A program made the position numbers and the translations under genes. A DNA stretch of 64,000 nt. It comes from Pseudotabrizicola alkalilacus. Its GTDB lineage: Bacteria > Pseudomonadota > Alphaproteobacteria > Rhodobacterales > Rhodobacteraceae. How positions within the stretch are numbered: position 1 is the stretch's first letter; each line of letters opens with the position of its first letter. The DNA lies in assembly GCF_003443995.1 (NCBI RefSeq), contig NZ_QWEY01000009.1:150272-214271 (forward strand), read 5' to 3'. Shown here in pieces: positions 36,675-44,582 of the stretch. Below the pieces are notes generated by a model, which was not told the origin of the DNA, ran no database searches, and saw only the letters and a list, made by a program, of their open reading frames with translations.

Positions 36675-36725
36675 GGTAATCTCCTTGTAAAAGCCAAAGC
36701 ATGTGGCTGGCGGATGGATGCGGTT

Positions 36726-39700
36726 TCAGGTCCGGAACACGCGGTAGATGGCGGGAATGACCAGAACGGTCAGCAGGGTGGAGGTGAGCAGCCCGAACAG
36801 AAGCGAAATCGCCAGACCCTGAAAGATCGGGTCGGCAAGGATCACGGCCGCGCCGATCATCGCGGCGACGGCGGTCAGGAAGATCGGCTTGAAGCGGATC
36901 GTGCCGGCGCGGATCAGGCTGTCGATGGTGACGTCGCCTTCACCCCGGATGAAATCGACCAGCAGGATCGAGTTGCGCACGATGATGCCTGCCAGTGCGA
37001 TGAACCCGATCATCGAGGTGGCCGAAAACGGCGCACCAAACAGCCAGTGGCCGAACATGATGCCAAGGAAGGTCAGCGGGATCGGGGTCAGGATCACCAG
37101 TGGCAGCCGGAAAGAGCCGAACTGCGCCACCACAAGAATGTAGATGCCCAGCAGCGCCACGCCAAAGGCCGCTCCCATGTCGCGGAAAGTCACCCATGTC
37201 ACCTCCCACTCGCCATCCCACAGCACCGTGACACGGCTTTCGTCATCGGGTTGGCCATTCAGCGCAATCATCGGCGGATCGGGCAGGTCGGCCAGCAGTT
37301 TGTTGACGGCCAGCATGCCGTAAAGCGGGGCCTCAAACGCACCGGCCAGTTCGGCGGTGACCATTTCGGCGGCGCGGCCATTGTGACGGAAGATCGGGAA
37401 GGAAGCGGCCTCTTCGGTGATGGTGATCACATCGCCCAGCTCGACCACGCCGCGCGCACCGGGCAGGGTGTTGGCGGGAATCGGGGTGGTCAGGAAACGC
37501 TCATCCATCACCCGGTCCGCTGTCGGGCGTTGCAGCAGAAGCGGGATCGGCGTGCGCCCGTTGCCCCGATGGGAATAGCCGACCACCTGCGCGCCGTTCA
37601 GGGCGGCGATGGTGTCGAACACATCCTGTTCCTGCACGCCGAAGAATTCCAGATCATCGGTCGAGATGGTCGCCCGCAACCGGCGGGCCTGGGTGCCGAA
37701 ACTGTTGTCGACATCGACGATGAACGGCACCGCCCGGAACGCGGCCTCGACCTCCCGGGCCATGGCGCGGCGGGTGTCGGGGTCTGGTCCGTAGATCTCG
37801 GCCAGCAGGGTGGCCATGACCGGCGGGCCGGGGGGCGGCTCCACCACCTTGATTGACGTCCCCTCGGGCAGGCTCAGGTCATTGATCCGGGTGCGGATGT
37901 CCAGCGCGATGTCATGGCTGGTGCGGTCGCGGTCGGCCTTTGGTGACAGGTTCACCGCAACTTCGCCCATCTGTGGATCGGCGCGCAGATAGGTGTGGCG
38001 CACCAGCCCGTTGAAATTGGCGGGCGAGGCGGTGGCGGCATGGGTCTGGACAGACGTGACCTCGGGCAGCGTCAGCACCAGTTCGGCGATCTCTTGCGCC
38101 ACGCGGTCCGTGGCCTGGGTCGAGGCCCCTTCGGGCAGGTCAATCATCACGGACAGTTCGGATTTGTTGTCGAAGGGCAGCAGTTTGACCGTCACATCCT
38201 GCGTATAGAGCAGCGCCAGTGAGCCAAACGACAGCACGGCAGAGATCAGCAAGAACCAAAGGCTGCGGGCTTTGGTGGCAAGGATCGGCGTGGCTGTGGC
38301 CTGATAGGCGCGCTCCATCCAGCCGATATGGGTGGTGTGCGCAACCTTGGCCTTGCCCGCGATTCTGACCATCAGCCATGGCGTGATGATGACGGCCACA
38401 AAGAACGACAGGATCATCGCGGCCGAGGCGTTGGCCGGGATCGGCGACATATAAGGCCCCATCAGGCCGGAGACGAACAGCATCGGCAACAGAGCCGCCA
38501 CCACGGTCAGCGTGGCCACAATGGTCGGATTGCCCACTTCGGCCACGGCGTCGATTGCCGCCTCTGCGCGGGGGCGGGAGTCGCCCATGCCCCAGTGGCG
38601 GGCGATGTTTTCAATCACCACGATGGCATCGTCGACAAGGATGCCGATGGAAAAGATCAGTGCGAACAGCGACACCCGGTTCAGCGTGTAGCCCATGATC
38701 CAGGACGCGAACAACGTCAGCAGGATGGTGACCGGGATGACGATGGCCACCACGATCCCTTCGCGCCAGCCGATTGCCACCAGCACCAGAAAAATGATCG
38801 ACACGGTGGCAAGCCCAAGGTGGAACAGCAGCTCATTGGCCTTTTCATTCGCGGTCTCGCCATAGTCGCGCGTGATCGTCAGCTGTACCGTGTCGGGGAT
38901 GAGGATGCCGGTTTGCGCCTCGATCCGGTGCAGGGCGGCCTCGGCCACCACCACGGCATTGGCGCCTGCGCGTTTTGCGACGGCCAAAGTCACGGCCGGG
39001 CTGCGCTCCACCCCATCGGCGCCCATGGTCAGGTGCGAGACGACCGCCTCGCCGGTGTCGGGCACATAGGCGACATCGGCCACGTCCGACACATAGACCG
39101 GGCGACCATCGCGGGTGGTCAGCAGCAGATTGGCAACCTCGGCCGGGGCGGTCAGGGTCTGGCCCGCCACCAGATCGACCTGCTCGCCCTTGTCACGCAC
39201 CTTGCCGGTGATCAGGGTGCGGTTGGCCTGCGCGACCTTTGCCGCCAGCTGCTGCAAGGTGACGCCATAGAGCGCCAGACGGTCCGGGTCGGGGGCGATG
39301 CGGATGGCCTCCTGCGCCTCGCCCACCAGATAGGTGAGCCCGACATCATCGGTCTTTGCCACTTCGGCCTGAAGGGCGCGGGCAATCCGCGACAGGTCAT
39401 TGGCGGCAACGGTCTGGCCCGGCTTTGACGACAGAGTGACGGCCAGAATGGCCACATCATCAATGCCGCGACCGACGATCAGCGGCTCCGGTATGCCGAC
39501 GGGAATCCGGTCCAGGTTGGCTCGGATCTTGTCATGCACGCGCAGGATGGCATCTTCGGACCGCGTTCCGACCTCGAACCGGACCATGACCAAAGCGCCA
39601 TCGTCGCGGGTCTGCGAATACACATGTTCGACGCCCGAGATGCCTTTGACCACCACTTCCAGCGGTTCTGTCACCAGCTTTACAGCATCTTCGGCCCGAA

Positions 39701-39893
39701 GTCCGGGTGCAGCGATGTGAACATCGACCATCGGCACCGAGATCTGCGGCTCTTCCTCGCGGGGCAGGGCGCCGAGTGCCAGCAACCCCGCCGCAAGGGC
39801 CGCCAGAATGAACAGCGGCGTCAGGGACGAGGCGATAAAGGCGCGCGTCAGCCAGCCCGCGATGCCAAGCGGCGTTTTGACAAACTCACTCAT
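36726..39893 (-). CDS. Efflux RND transporter permease subunit (AcrB/MdtC-like)
   Basis: An RND pump of 1055 residues with 12 predicted membrane helices and two large periplasmic loops. The proton-relay aspartates are in FSIGILVDDAIVVIENIARH, typical of hydrophobic/amphiphilic efflux pumps. Start ATG 39893 (MSEFVKTPLGIAGWLTRAF) overlaps the adaptor gene by eight bases and has GGAG close upstream. No outer-membrane TolC-type gene is present in the cluster, so a chromosomal TolC elsewhere must complete the channel. Substrate is unknown; regulation by a persulfide-type sensor hints at sulfur compounds or stress products. Confidence 0.9.
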   Translation of the reverse strand: MSEFVKTPLGIAGWLTRAFIASSLTPLFILAALAAGLLALGALPREEEPQISVPMVDVHIAAPGLRAEDAVKLVTEPLEVVVKGISGVEHVYSQTRDDGALVMVRFEVGTRSEDAILRVHDKIRANLDRIPVGIPEPLIVGRGIDDVAILAVTLSSKPGQTVAANDLSRIARALQAEVAKTDDVGLTYLVGEAQEAIRIAPDPDRLALYGVTLQQLAAKVAQANRTLITGKVRDKGEQVDLVAGQTLTAPAEVANLLLTTRDGRPVYVSDVADVAYVPDTGEAVVSHLTMGADGVERSPAVTLAVAKRAGANAVVVAEAALHRIEAQTGILIPDTVQLTITRDYGETANEKANELLFHLGLATVSIIFLVLVAIGWREGIVVAIVIPVTILLTLFASWIMGYTLNRVSLFALIFSIGILVDDAIVVIENIARHWGMGDSRPRAEAAIDAVAEVGNPTIVATLTVVAALLPMLFVSGLMGPYMSPIPANASAAMILSFFVAVIITPWLMVRIAGKAKVAHTTHIGWMERAYQATATPILATKARSLWFLLISAVLSFGSLALLYTQDVTVKLLPFDNKSELSVMIDLPEGASTQATDRVAQEIAELVLTLPEVTSVQTHAATASPANFNGLVRHTYLRADPQMGEVAVNLSPKADRDRTSHDIALDIRTRINDLSLPEGTSIKVVEPPPGPPVMATLLAEIYGPDPDTRRAMAREVEAAFRAVPFIVDVDNSFGTQARRLRATISTDDLEFFGVQEQDVFDTIAALNGAQVVGYSHRGNGRTPIPLLLQRPTADRVMDERFLTTPIPANTLPGARGVVELGDVITITEEAASFPIFRHNGRAAEMVTAELAGAFEAPLYGMLAVNKLLADLPDPPMIALNGQPDDESRVTVLWDGEWEVTWVTFRDMGAAFGVALLGIYILVVAQFGSFRLPLVILTPIPLTFLGIMFGHWLFGAPFSATSMIGFIALAGIIVRNSILLVDFIRGEGDVTIDSLIRAGTIRFKPIFLTAVAAMIGAAVILADPIFQGLAISLLFGLLTSTLLTVLVIPAIYRVFRT

Positions 39894-40896
39894 GATCTCC
39901 CCCGGTGGCGGTCTGAGCAGCAGTCGGAGCAACGGTCAGAATACGGTCGCCGGCAACAAGTCCGGACAGGATTTCGACCTGCGCGACCCCGTCCTGGGTA
40001 AAGTGCAGGCCCGGCACCACAGTTCGCAGTGATACGCCTGACGGGGTTTCGACGCCGACAAAATCCAGACCGCTGCGGGTGGCCAAGGCGCTGTGCGGCA
40101 CGACCAGCGCGGCATGGCTGCCGACCGGCAGACGCACCAGAACGCGCGCATCCACAAAGCGGTCGGGCAAAGCTTCGACTTCGACATCGGCAGTGACGCG
40201 ACCGTTTTCGATCAGCGGATAGACCTTTGCCAGACGGCCCGTACCCGCCACCGCACCGTTTTCGATCTGGATCTCATCCCCTTCGTTCAGGGAACTGGCC
40301 AGACGTTCCGGCACCGACAAGCGCAGAAAGCTGCCACCCACCGCCAGTGTGGCGATCGCCTCGCCGGGGAGGATCACCGCGCCTTTTGCCACCGGCACCG
40401 CCAGTACCCGCCCGGCAGCAGGGGCCAGCACCTGACCTTCGGTCTGGCTTTGGCGTGTCACATCCATCTGCGCCTCCAGAGCCGACACTTGTCCCGCCAG
40501 CACATCGGCCTGCGTGCGCAACGCGTCAAGCCGCTGGACCGTTGTAACACCCTGCTTCAACAGATCTTCGCCCCGCCGCACCTCGGCTTGCGCATTGGCA
40601 AGCTGGGCTGCAATCGCGATTTTCTGCGCCTCAAGCGCAGAAAGCTGGAAGCCGAGCTTTTGGTCGACGATCACTGCAAGCAACTGGCCTTCGGCGACCA
40701 TATCGCCTTCGGTCACTTGCAACTCTGTCAGCGTGCCACCGATCCGCGCCCGTGCGGGTACGCGGTTGCGGGTCTCGATGCGGCCATAGACTGCTTTCCA
40801 GTCTGTGACCTGCACCGGGGTCAGGGCTATTCTCTCTGCAGAACCCGCAATGGGAAGTGAGGCGAGAATCAGAGCGAGGATCAGGCGGTGTGTCAT
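39886..40896 (-). CDS. RND efflux periplasmic adaptor (MFP) subunit
   Basis: A 336-residue membrane fusion protein linking the pump to the outer-membrane channel. A signal peptide (LILALILASLPIAGSAERIA) is followed by the lipoyl-like half motif GGTLTELQVTEGDMVAEGQL, a coiled-coil hairpin around residues 85-150 and the second half motif VLAPAAGRVLAVPVAKGAVI. ATG 40896 is used because the upstream frame runs into the promoter. It is first in the adaptor-pump-DUF2892-ArsR operon and overlaps the pump gene by eight bases. Confidence 0.9.
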   Translation of the reverse strand: MTHRLILALILASLPIAGSAERIALTPVQVTDWKAVYGRIETRNRVPARARIGGTLTELQVTEGDMVAEGQLLAVIVDQKLGFQLSALEAQKIAIAAQLANAQAEVRRGEDLLKQGVTTVQRLDALRTQADVLAGQVSALEAQMDVTRQSQTEGQVLAPAAGRVLAVPVAKGAVILPGEAIATLAVGGSFLRLSVPERLASSLNEGDEIQIENGAVAGTGRLAKVYPLIENGRVTADVEVEALPDRFVDARVLVRLPVGSHAALVVPHSALATRSGLDFVGVETPSGVSLRTVVPGLHFTQDGVAQVEILSGLVAGDRILTVAPTAAQTATGGDHE

Positions 40897-40921
40897 GGCC
40901 GTGCTTTCTTTGCGTCGGCCC

Positions 40922-40956
40922 ATACATATAATAAAATATGAATATGTCAATATGAC
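40922..40956 (-). promoter_or_regulatory. Promoter and candidate ArsR operator of the RND efflux operon
   Basis: On the minus strand a perfect -35 box TTGACA (40945-40950) is followed, with a 16-base spacer, by TATGTA (40923-40928). The spacer holds the dyad CATAT-N6-ATATG (40925-40940), and GTCA-ATA-TGAC (40946-40956) overlaps the -35 box. A/T-rich dyads of this kind are typical ArsR-family operators. The block is conspicuously A/T-rich against its surroundings. Confidence 0.6.
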
Positions 40957-41017
40957 AGAGCGTGCGTCCGGCACTGACAGTCCGTCCACCTGTGCGGCGC
41001 TTTGGCGCTACCCGGTG

Positions 41018-42082
41018 TCAGCGCAGTGCGACCGATGGAGCTGATGACGGCGGGCGGGGTCGTGATGGTGACTTTGCCAGCCCCAGCACTCCGGCCAGCC
41101 CCAGACGACGGAAGATCAGCAGCATGACCACCGGCCCCAACACGCCCGCGATCAACCCAACCACCCCGTAAACCCACAGCGTTTCCAACCCCATCCGATC
41201 AAGGGCGATGCGCGTGATCCCGGCGGCCATGTGGTGCATGACATAGACCTCGAGGCTGATCAGACCGATGTAAACGGCAGGGGCCATAAGGATACGCGGG
41301 GCGCGGCTTTCGCCCATACGAAAGATCGCGAGAAACATCGTTGTCATGCTGAGCCCGGCGATGGCGCCAAAGGGCGTGTCAATGCTCCAGCCATGGCCGA
41401 TGATCGCATACCAGCACAGCAGCGACACGATTGCGGTTATGCCAAGGACGGGCAGAGTCAGACCATGGGTCCGGGTGCTCAGCCAGTTGCCCCAGCAAAA
41501 GTAAAAGAAATACAGCAGGAACATCGACACCTGAAACGCCTCGATCGGGCCGAACCGGGCGCGCAACACGTAGCCTATGCCAAGGCCAAGGACAGAGGCG
41601 GCCAGCAACTGACCGCTGCCCAGACCGATACGCTCGCGCAGCAGGGCGGCTGCGATCTGGCACATCGCAAAGACATAGAGGAACCAGAAGATGCTGTAGG
41701 GCCAGATGACCATGCCCAGAACCGTGCGCAGAAACTGACTGGTGCCCAGCGGCTGATTCACCACCCTTGCCATGGCAAGGGTCAGCCCCGCCGCGATCAC
41801 GGTCCACACGACATAGGGATGGATCAGGCGGCGCAGCCGGGCGCGCCAGTTCGCCAGATAGGGCGATGTGGTGGTCGAATAGGCGAAGGTGAAACCGCCG
41901 AGCACGAACAGCATCGGCCCGTGAAAGGCATAAAGCGCCATATCCCACAAAAGATACTCGGGCGAATCTATCCGGCCAGCGGCCCACAGGCCGCGCGCCA
42001 CATGCCCCGCGACCATCAGGACAATCGTGACCCCGCGCAGCGCGTCCAGCCAGGCCAGCCGGGTTTGCACCGGGGCGCTCAT
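41018..42082 (-). CDS. Acyltransferase 3 family membrane protein (polysaccharide O-acyltransferase)
   Basis: A polytopic membrane acyltransferase of 354 residues, about ten hydrophobic segments. The family N-terminus LAWLDALRGVTIVLMVAGHV has the conserved Arg and His expected for catalysis, and LYAFHGPMLFVLGGFTFAYS follows. These enzymes add acetyl, succinyl or other acyl groups to surface polysaccharides. ATG 42082 overlaps the upstream glycosyltransferase by four bases, and it is the last gene of the 17-gene polysaccharide operon. The acyl group is unknown. Confidence 0.87.
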   Translation of the reverse strand: MSAPVQTRLAWLDALRGVTIVLMVAGHVARGLWAAGRIDSPEYLLWDMALYAFHGPMLFVLGGFTFAYSTTTSPYLANWRARLRRLIHPYVVWTVIAAGLTLAMARVVNQPLGTSQFLRTVLGMVIWPYSIFWFLYVFAMCQIAAALLRERIGLGSGQLLAASVLGLGIGYVLRARFGPIEAFQVSMFLLYFFYFCWGNWLSTRTHGLTLPVLGITAIVSLLCWYAIIGHGWSIDTPFGAIAGLSMTTMFLAIFRMGESRAPRILMAPAVYIGLISLEVYVMHHMAAGITRIALDRMGLETLWVYGVVGLIAGVLGPVVMLLIFRRLGLAGVLGLAKSPSRPRPPSSAPSVALR

Positions 42083-43119
42083 CTTGCGCCCTCGGTCAGT
42101 CGGTCGTCGCGCAGCGCGCAATCCGACACGCTTTGCCGCCGGTTTGGTCGTCGGCGCATCCCTTTCAGCCGGACCGCCGGGAACCAGCTGTCGGCGAACA
42201 AGGCCTGAATGGCCGTGTCATGCCGCCGCAGCGGGGCAAGCGCGCGGCGTCGCGCCAGCGTGGCAGGCAGATGGGTCAGGTTCCACAGCAGCGCCCGCCA
42301 TTTTGGCCCACGTGGCGCGCGCAACGCGGCATCGGCCACGCCATAGGCGACCGCCACCGGAAGCGCCCATGCCAGATGGCGCGCGCGTGCGTTTGCGATC
42401 AGCGAGGCGAGGCGGTTCTTGCTGCCGTGAAAGACCAGCGGACCAGCTGCGCGCCCGATGGTATCGCCGACGTTGTGAAAACTGCGCGCTGTCGGGATGA
42501 CTCTCTGCGGCCCAAACGCCACCGACAACCGCCAGCCAAAATCGCTGTCTTCAAACCCGTAGAAGAAATCCGCTCCAAAGCCACCGATGGCGCGCGCCGC
42601 CTGCGCCCGGACCAGCAGGGCGGAACAGTTGATCCAGAGCCGTGTCGCGGGTGCAGTCAGGCTGGTGACCGGCTCACCCTCGCACGCGTCCCACGCAAGG
42701 CCGATGCGGCTGAGGTTTCCGCCATAGGCGTTCACAAAGTCGCGGTCGTTTTCGTAGATGACGACCCCGCCCACGGCGGGAACTGTCGGGCTGCGGATCA
42801 GCTCTGCGAGGGTCAGGCCCAGCCAGTCGGGCGCAAGTGCCACGTCGGAGTCGACAAAAGCGAAATATTCGCCCCGAGCGGTCTTCATCCCGGCATTGCG
42901 CGCACCTGCTGGCCCGCTTGGGGCAATCGGAAGGTGGATCAGCGGCTGGCGATCGGTCTGCGCCCGTGCCGCCAACAGAGCGGCGGTGCCGTCGGTCGAG
43001 CCGTTGTCTACGACGATCACCTCGAAATCCGGCATGGTCTGGCAGGCCAGCGCATCCAGAACGCGCGGCAGGTCACCGACACGATTGTACGTCGGAATAA
43101 TCACCGAAACACGGATCAT
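42079..43119 (-). CDS. Glycosyltransferase family 2
   Basis: A 346-residue GT-A fold glycosyltransferase. The N-terminus VSVIIPTYNRVGDLPRVLDA, the nucleotide-sugar motif DNGSTDGTAALL and the DxD-like FVDSDVALAPDW are present, then YGFEDSDFGWRLSV as the ED-containing acceptor motif. It should add one sugar to the lipid-linked repeat unit on the cytoplasmic face. Start and stop each overlap neighbours by four bases. The sugar transferred cannot be read from sequence. Confidence 0.88.
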   Translation of the reverse strand: MIRVSVIIPTYNRVGDLPRVLDALACQTMPDFEVIVVDNGSTDGTAALLAARAQTDRQPLIHLPIAPSGPAGARNAGMKTARGEYFAFVDSDVALAPDWLGLTLAELIRSPTVPAVGGVVIYENDRDFVNAYGGNLSRIGLAWDACEGEPVTSLTAPATRLWINCSALLVRAQAARAIGGFGADFFYGFEDSDFGWRLSVAFGPQRVIPTARSFHNVGDTIGRAAGPLVFHGSKNRLASLIANARARHLAWALPVAVAYGVADAALRAPRGPKWRALLWNLTHLPATLARRRALAPLRRHDTAIQALFADSWFPAVRLKGMRRRPNRRQSVSDCALRDDRLTEGAR

Positions 43120-44582
43120 GGTACTCTCCTTTCGTCACGCACGAAGGCAGCCAGGGCCAAGAGAAGGGTGAGGATCATCAGCTGGTGATCCCACCACAGC
43201 GAAAAATCCGTCAATTGAACGGCACACAGGCCAAGAAATCCCCAGAATACACCGATGAAAAACCTGTTCACAGGCCGCTCACCGCGTCCGGCTTGCAAAA
43301 ACAACCGGGCCGCTGATGCCAGAAACAACACAAAGGCCGTCAGACCCAGAATTCCAAGTTCCGCCAATATCCACAGATAGACATTATGGACCGGCGCAAT
43401 CGCCCGCACATTTGCCACCTTTCGGGCGGGCTGGATGTCGGCGTTGACGCGAGCGTAATCGGGGTGAAAGGCAGGCAGGTTCGGCACAAACCCGGCGGGG
43501 CCGACGCCCAGCACCGGATCCAGCCGCCAGATCCCTATGGCCGCGGCGTTGTAATCGGCGCGGAATTCGACCGATCCTTTCAGATCGCCGGTCAGACGGT
43601 CGATGATCTTTCCGGCCAGCGGGGCGACAGCCAGCAGGCCAAGCATGGCGCAGACCACGGCAGCACCGATGACACGGGGTGCCGGCAGAATCCGGCGGGC
43701 AAGAAACATGCCCGCAAGGCAGGCAAGGCCGACCAAAAAGGCCGCCACCGGCGCGCGCGACTGCGACAGAACGATTGCCAGCGCCCCGGCCCCGCCAAGG
43801 CCCAGCGACAGACGATGCACCAGCAGGCTGCGCCCGCTGGCCCCGATGGCGATAAAGCCAAGGGCGGGCATCAGCAGGAAAGGGGCATACATGTTCGGAT
43901 GCCCGGTGGTGCCCGTGGCCCGGCGCGCCAGCTCGCCGGTCTGCTCGGCAAGAGAGCCGATCCCGCTGCCGCCCGCGCCCAGTGCGACTTGCACCGCGCC
44001 AAGCGCGAACTGGAGCGCCACCATCAGGCCCAGGCCAGCCAGCAGCACCCGGGCCAGATCCCTGTCGAGAACGGCACGCAAAACCAGAAAATAGATCAGA
44101 TACTTGCCGATCCGCAGCGTCTCGAACACGGCGGGTGGCAGAGGATCGGTTTGCAAGGAAGACAGCGCCATGACAGTGATTAGCAGCAGCAGCGGGATCT
44201 CGATGCTCAGCTGACGCGGCGGGCTGAGCAAGGTGCGTGCTCTAACGCCGCGCCGGGCCAGAGCCGCCAGCATGATCACAAGCATCATCGCATCTGACAT
44301 GGTCCAGAACAGGCCGAAGGAGCCGTAATCGCCCAGCAGGGTGTCAAAGCTGTAGAACTGCCGGTTGTAGGACAGCGCAATGCAGAGGGTGAAAAGCAGC
44401 GTCGCAAGCAGGTTGCGCACAAGCATCGCTGTGATCGCAAGGCAAAAGACCAGACCCACCGCCGCGATGGCACGGCTGCCAGATTGCACTGCGACGGCTG
44501 ACAAGGCTGCCGTGCCAAAGGCCACGACCGAGAGCAGGGTCAGCGGCGCGATCAGGCGCAGGGGTTGGGCGCTCCACGTCAT
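43116..44582 (-). CDS. O-antigen ligase/polymerase family protein (Wzy/WaaL-like)
   Basis: A 488-residue polytopic membrane protein with about 12 membrane segments and a large periplasmic loop. The Wzy_C-type region starts around RRATGTTGHPNMYAPFLLMP, and AIGIWRLDPVLGVGPAGF with the loop containing APVHNVYLWILAELGILG is family-typical. In a cluster with Wzx, Wzz-like and export proteins it is the most likely repeat-unit polymerase. ATG 44582 overlaps the upstream hydrolase gene by four bases; longer upstream frames only shadow that gene. Ligase versus polymerase activity cannot be separated by sequence. Confidence 0.83.
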   Translation of the reverse strand: MTWSAQPLRLIAPLTLLSVVAFGTAALSAVAVQSGSRAIAAVGLVFCLAITAMLVRNLLATLLFTLCIALSYNRQFYSFDTLLGDYGSFGLFWTMSDAMMLVIMLAALARRGVRARTLLSPPRQLSIEIPLLLLITVMALSSLQTDPLPPAVFETLRIGKYLIYFLVLRAVLDRDLARVLLAGLGLMVALQFALGAVQVALGAGGSGIGSLAEQTGELARRATGTTGHPNMYAPFLLMPALGFIAIGASGRSLLVHRLSLGLGGAGALAIVLSQSRAPVAAFLVGLACLAGMFLARRILPAPRVIGAAVVCAMLGLLAVAPLAGKIIDRLTGDLKGSVEFRADYNAAAIGIWRLDPVLGVGPAGFVPNLPAFHPDYARVNADIQPARKVANVRAIAPVHNVYLWILAELGILGLTAFVLFLASAARLFLQAGRGERPVNRFFIGVFWGFLGLCAVQLTDFSLWWDHQLMILTLLLALAAFVRDERRVP

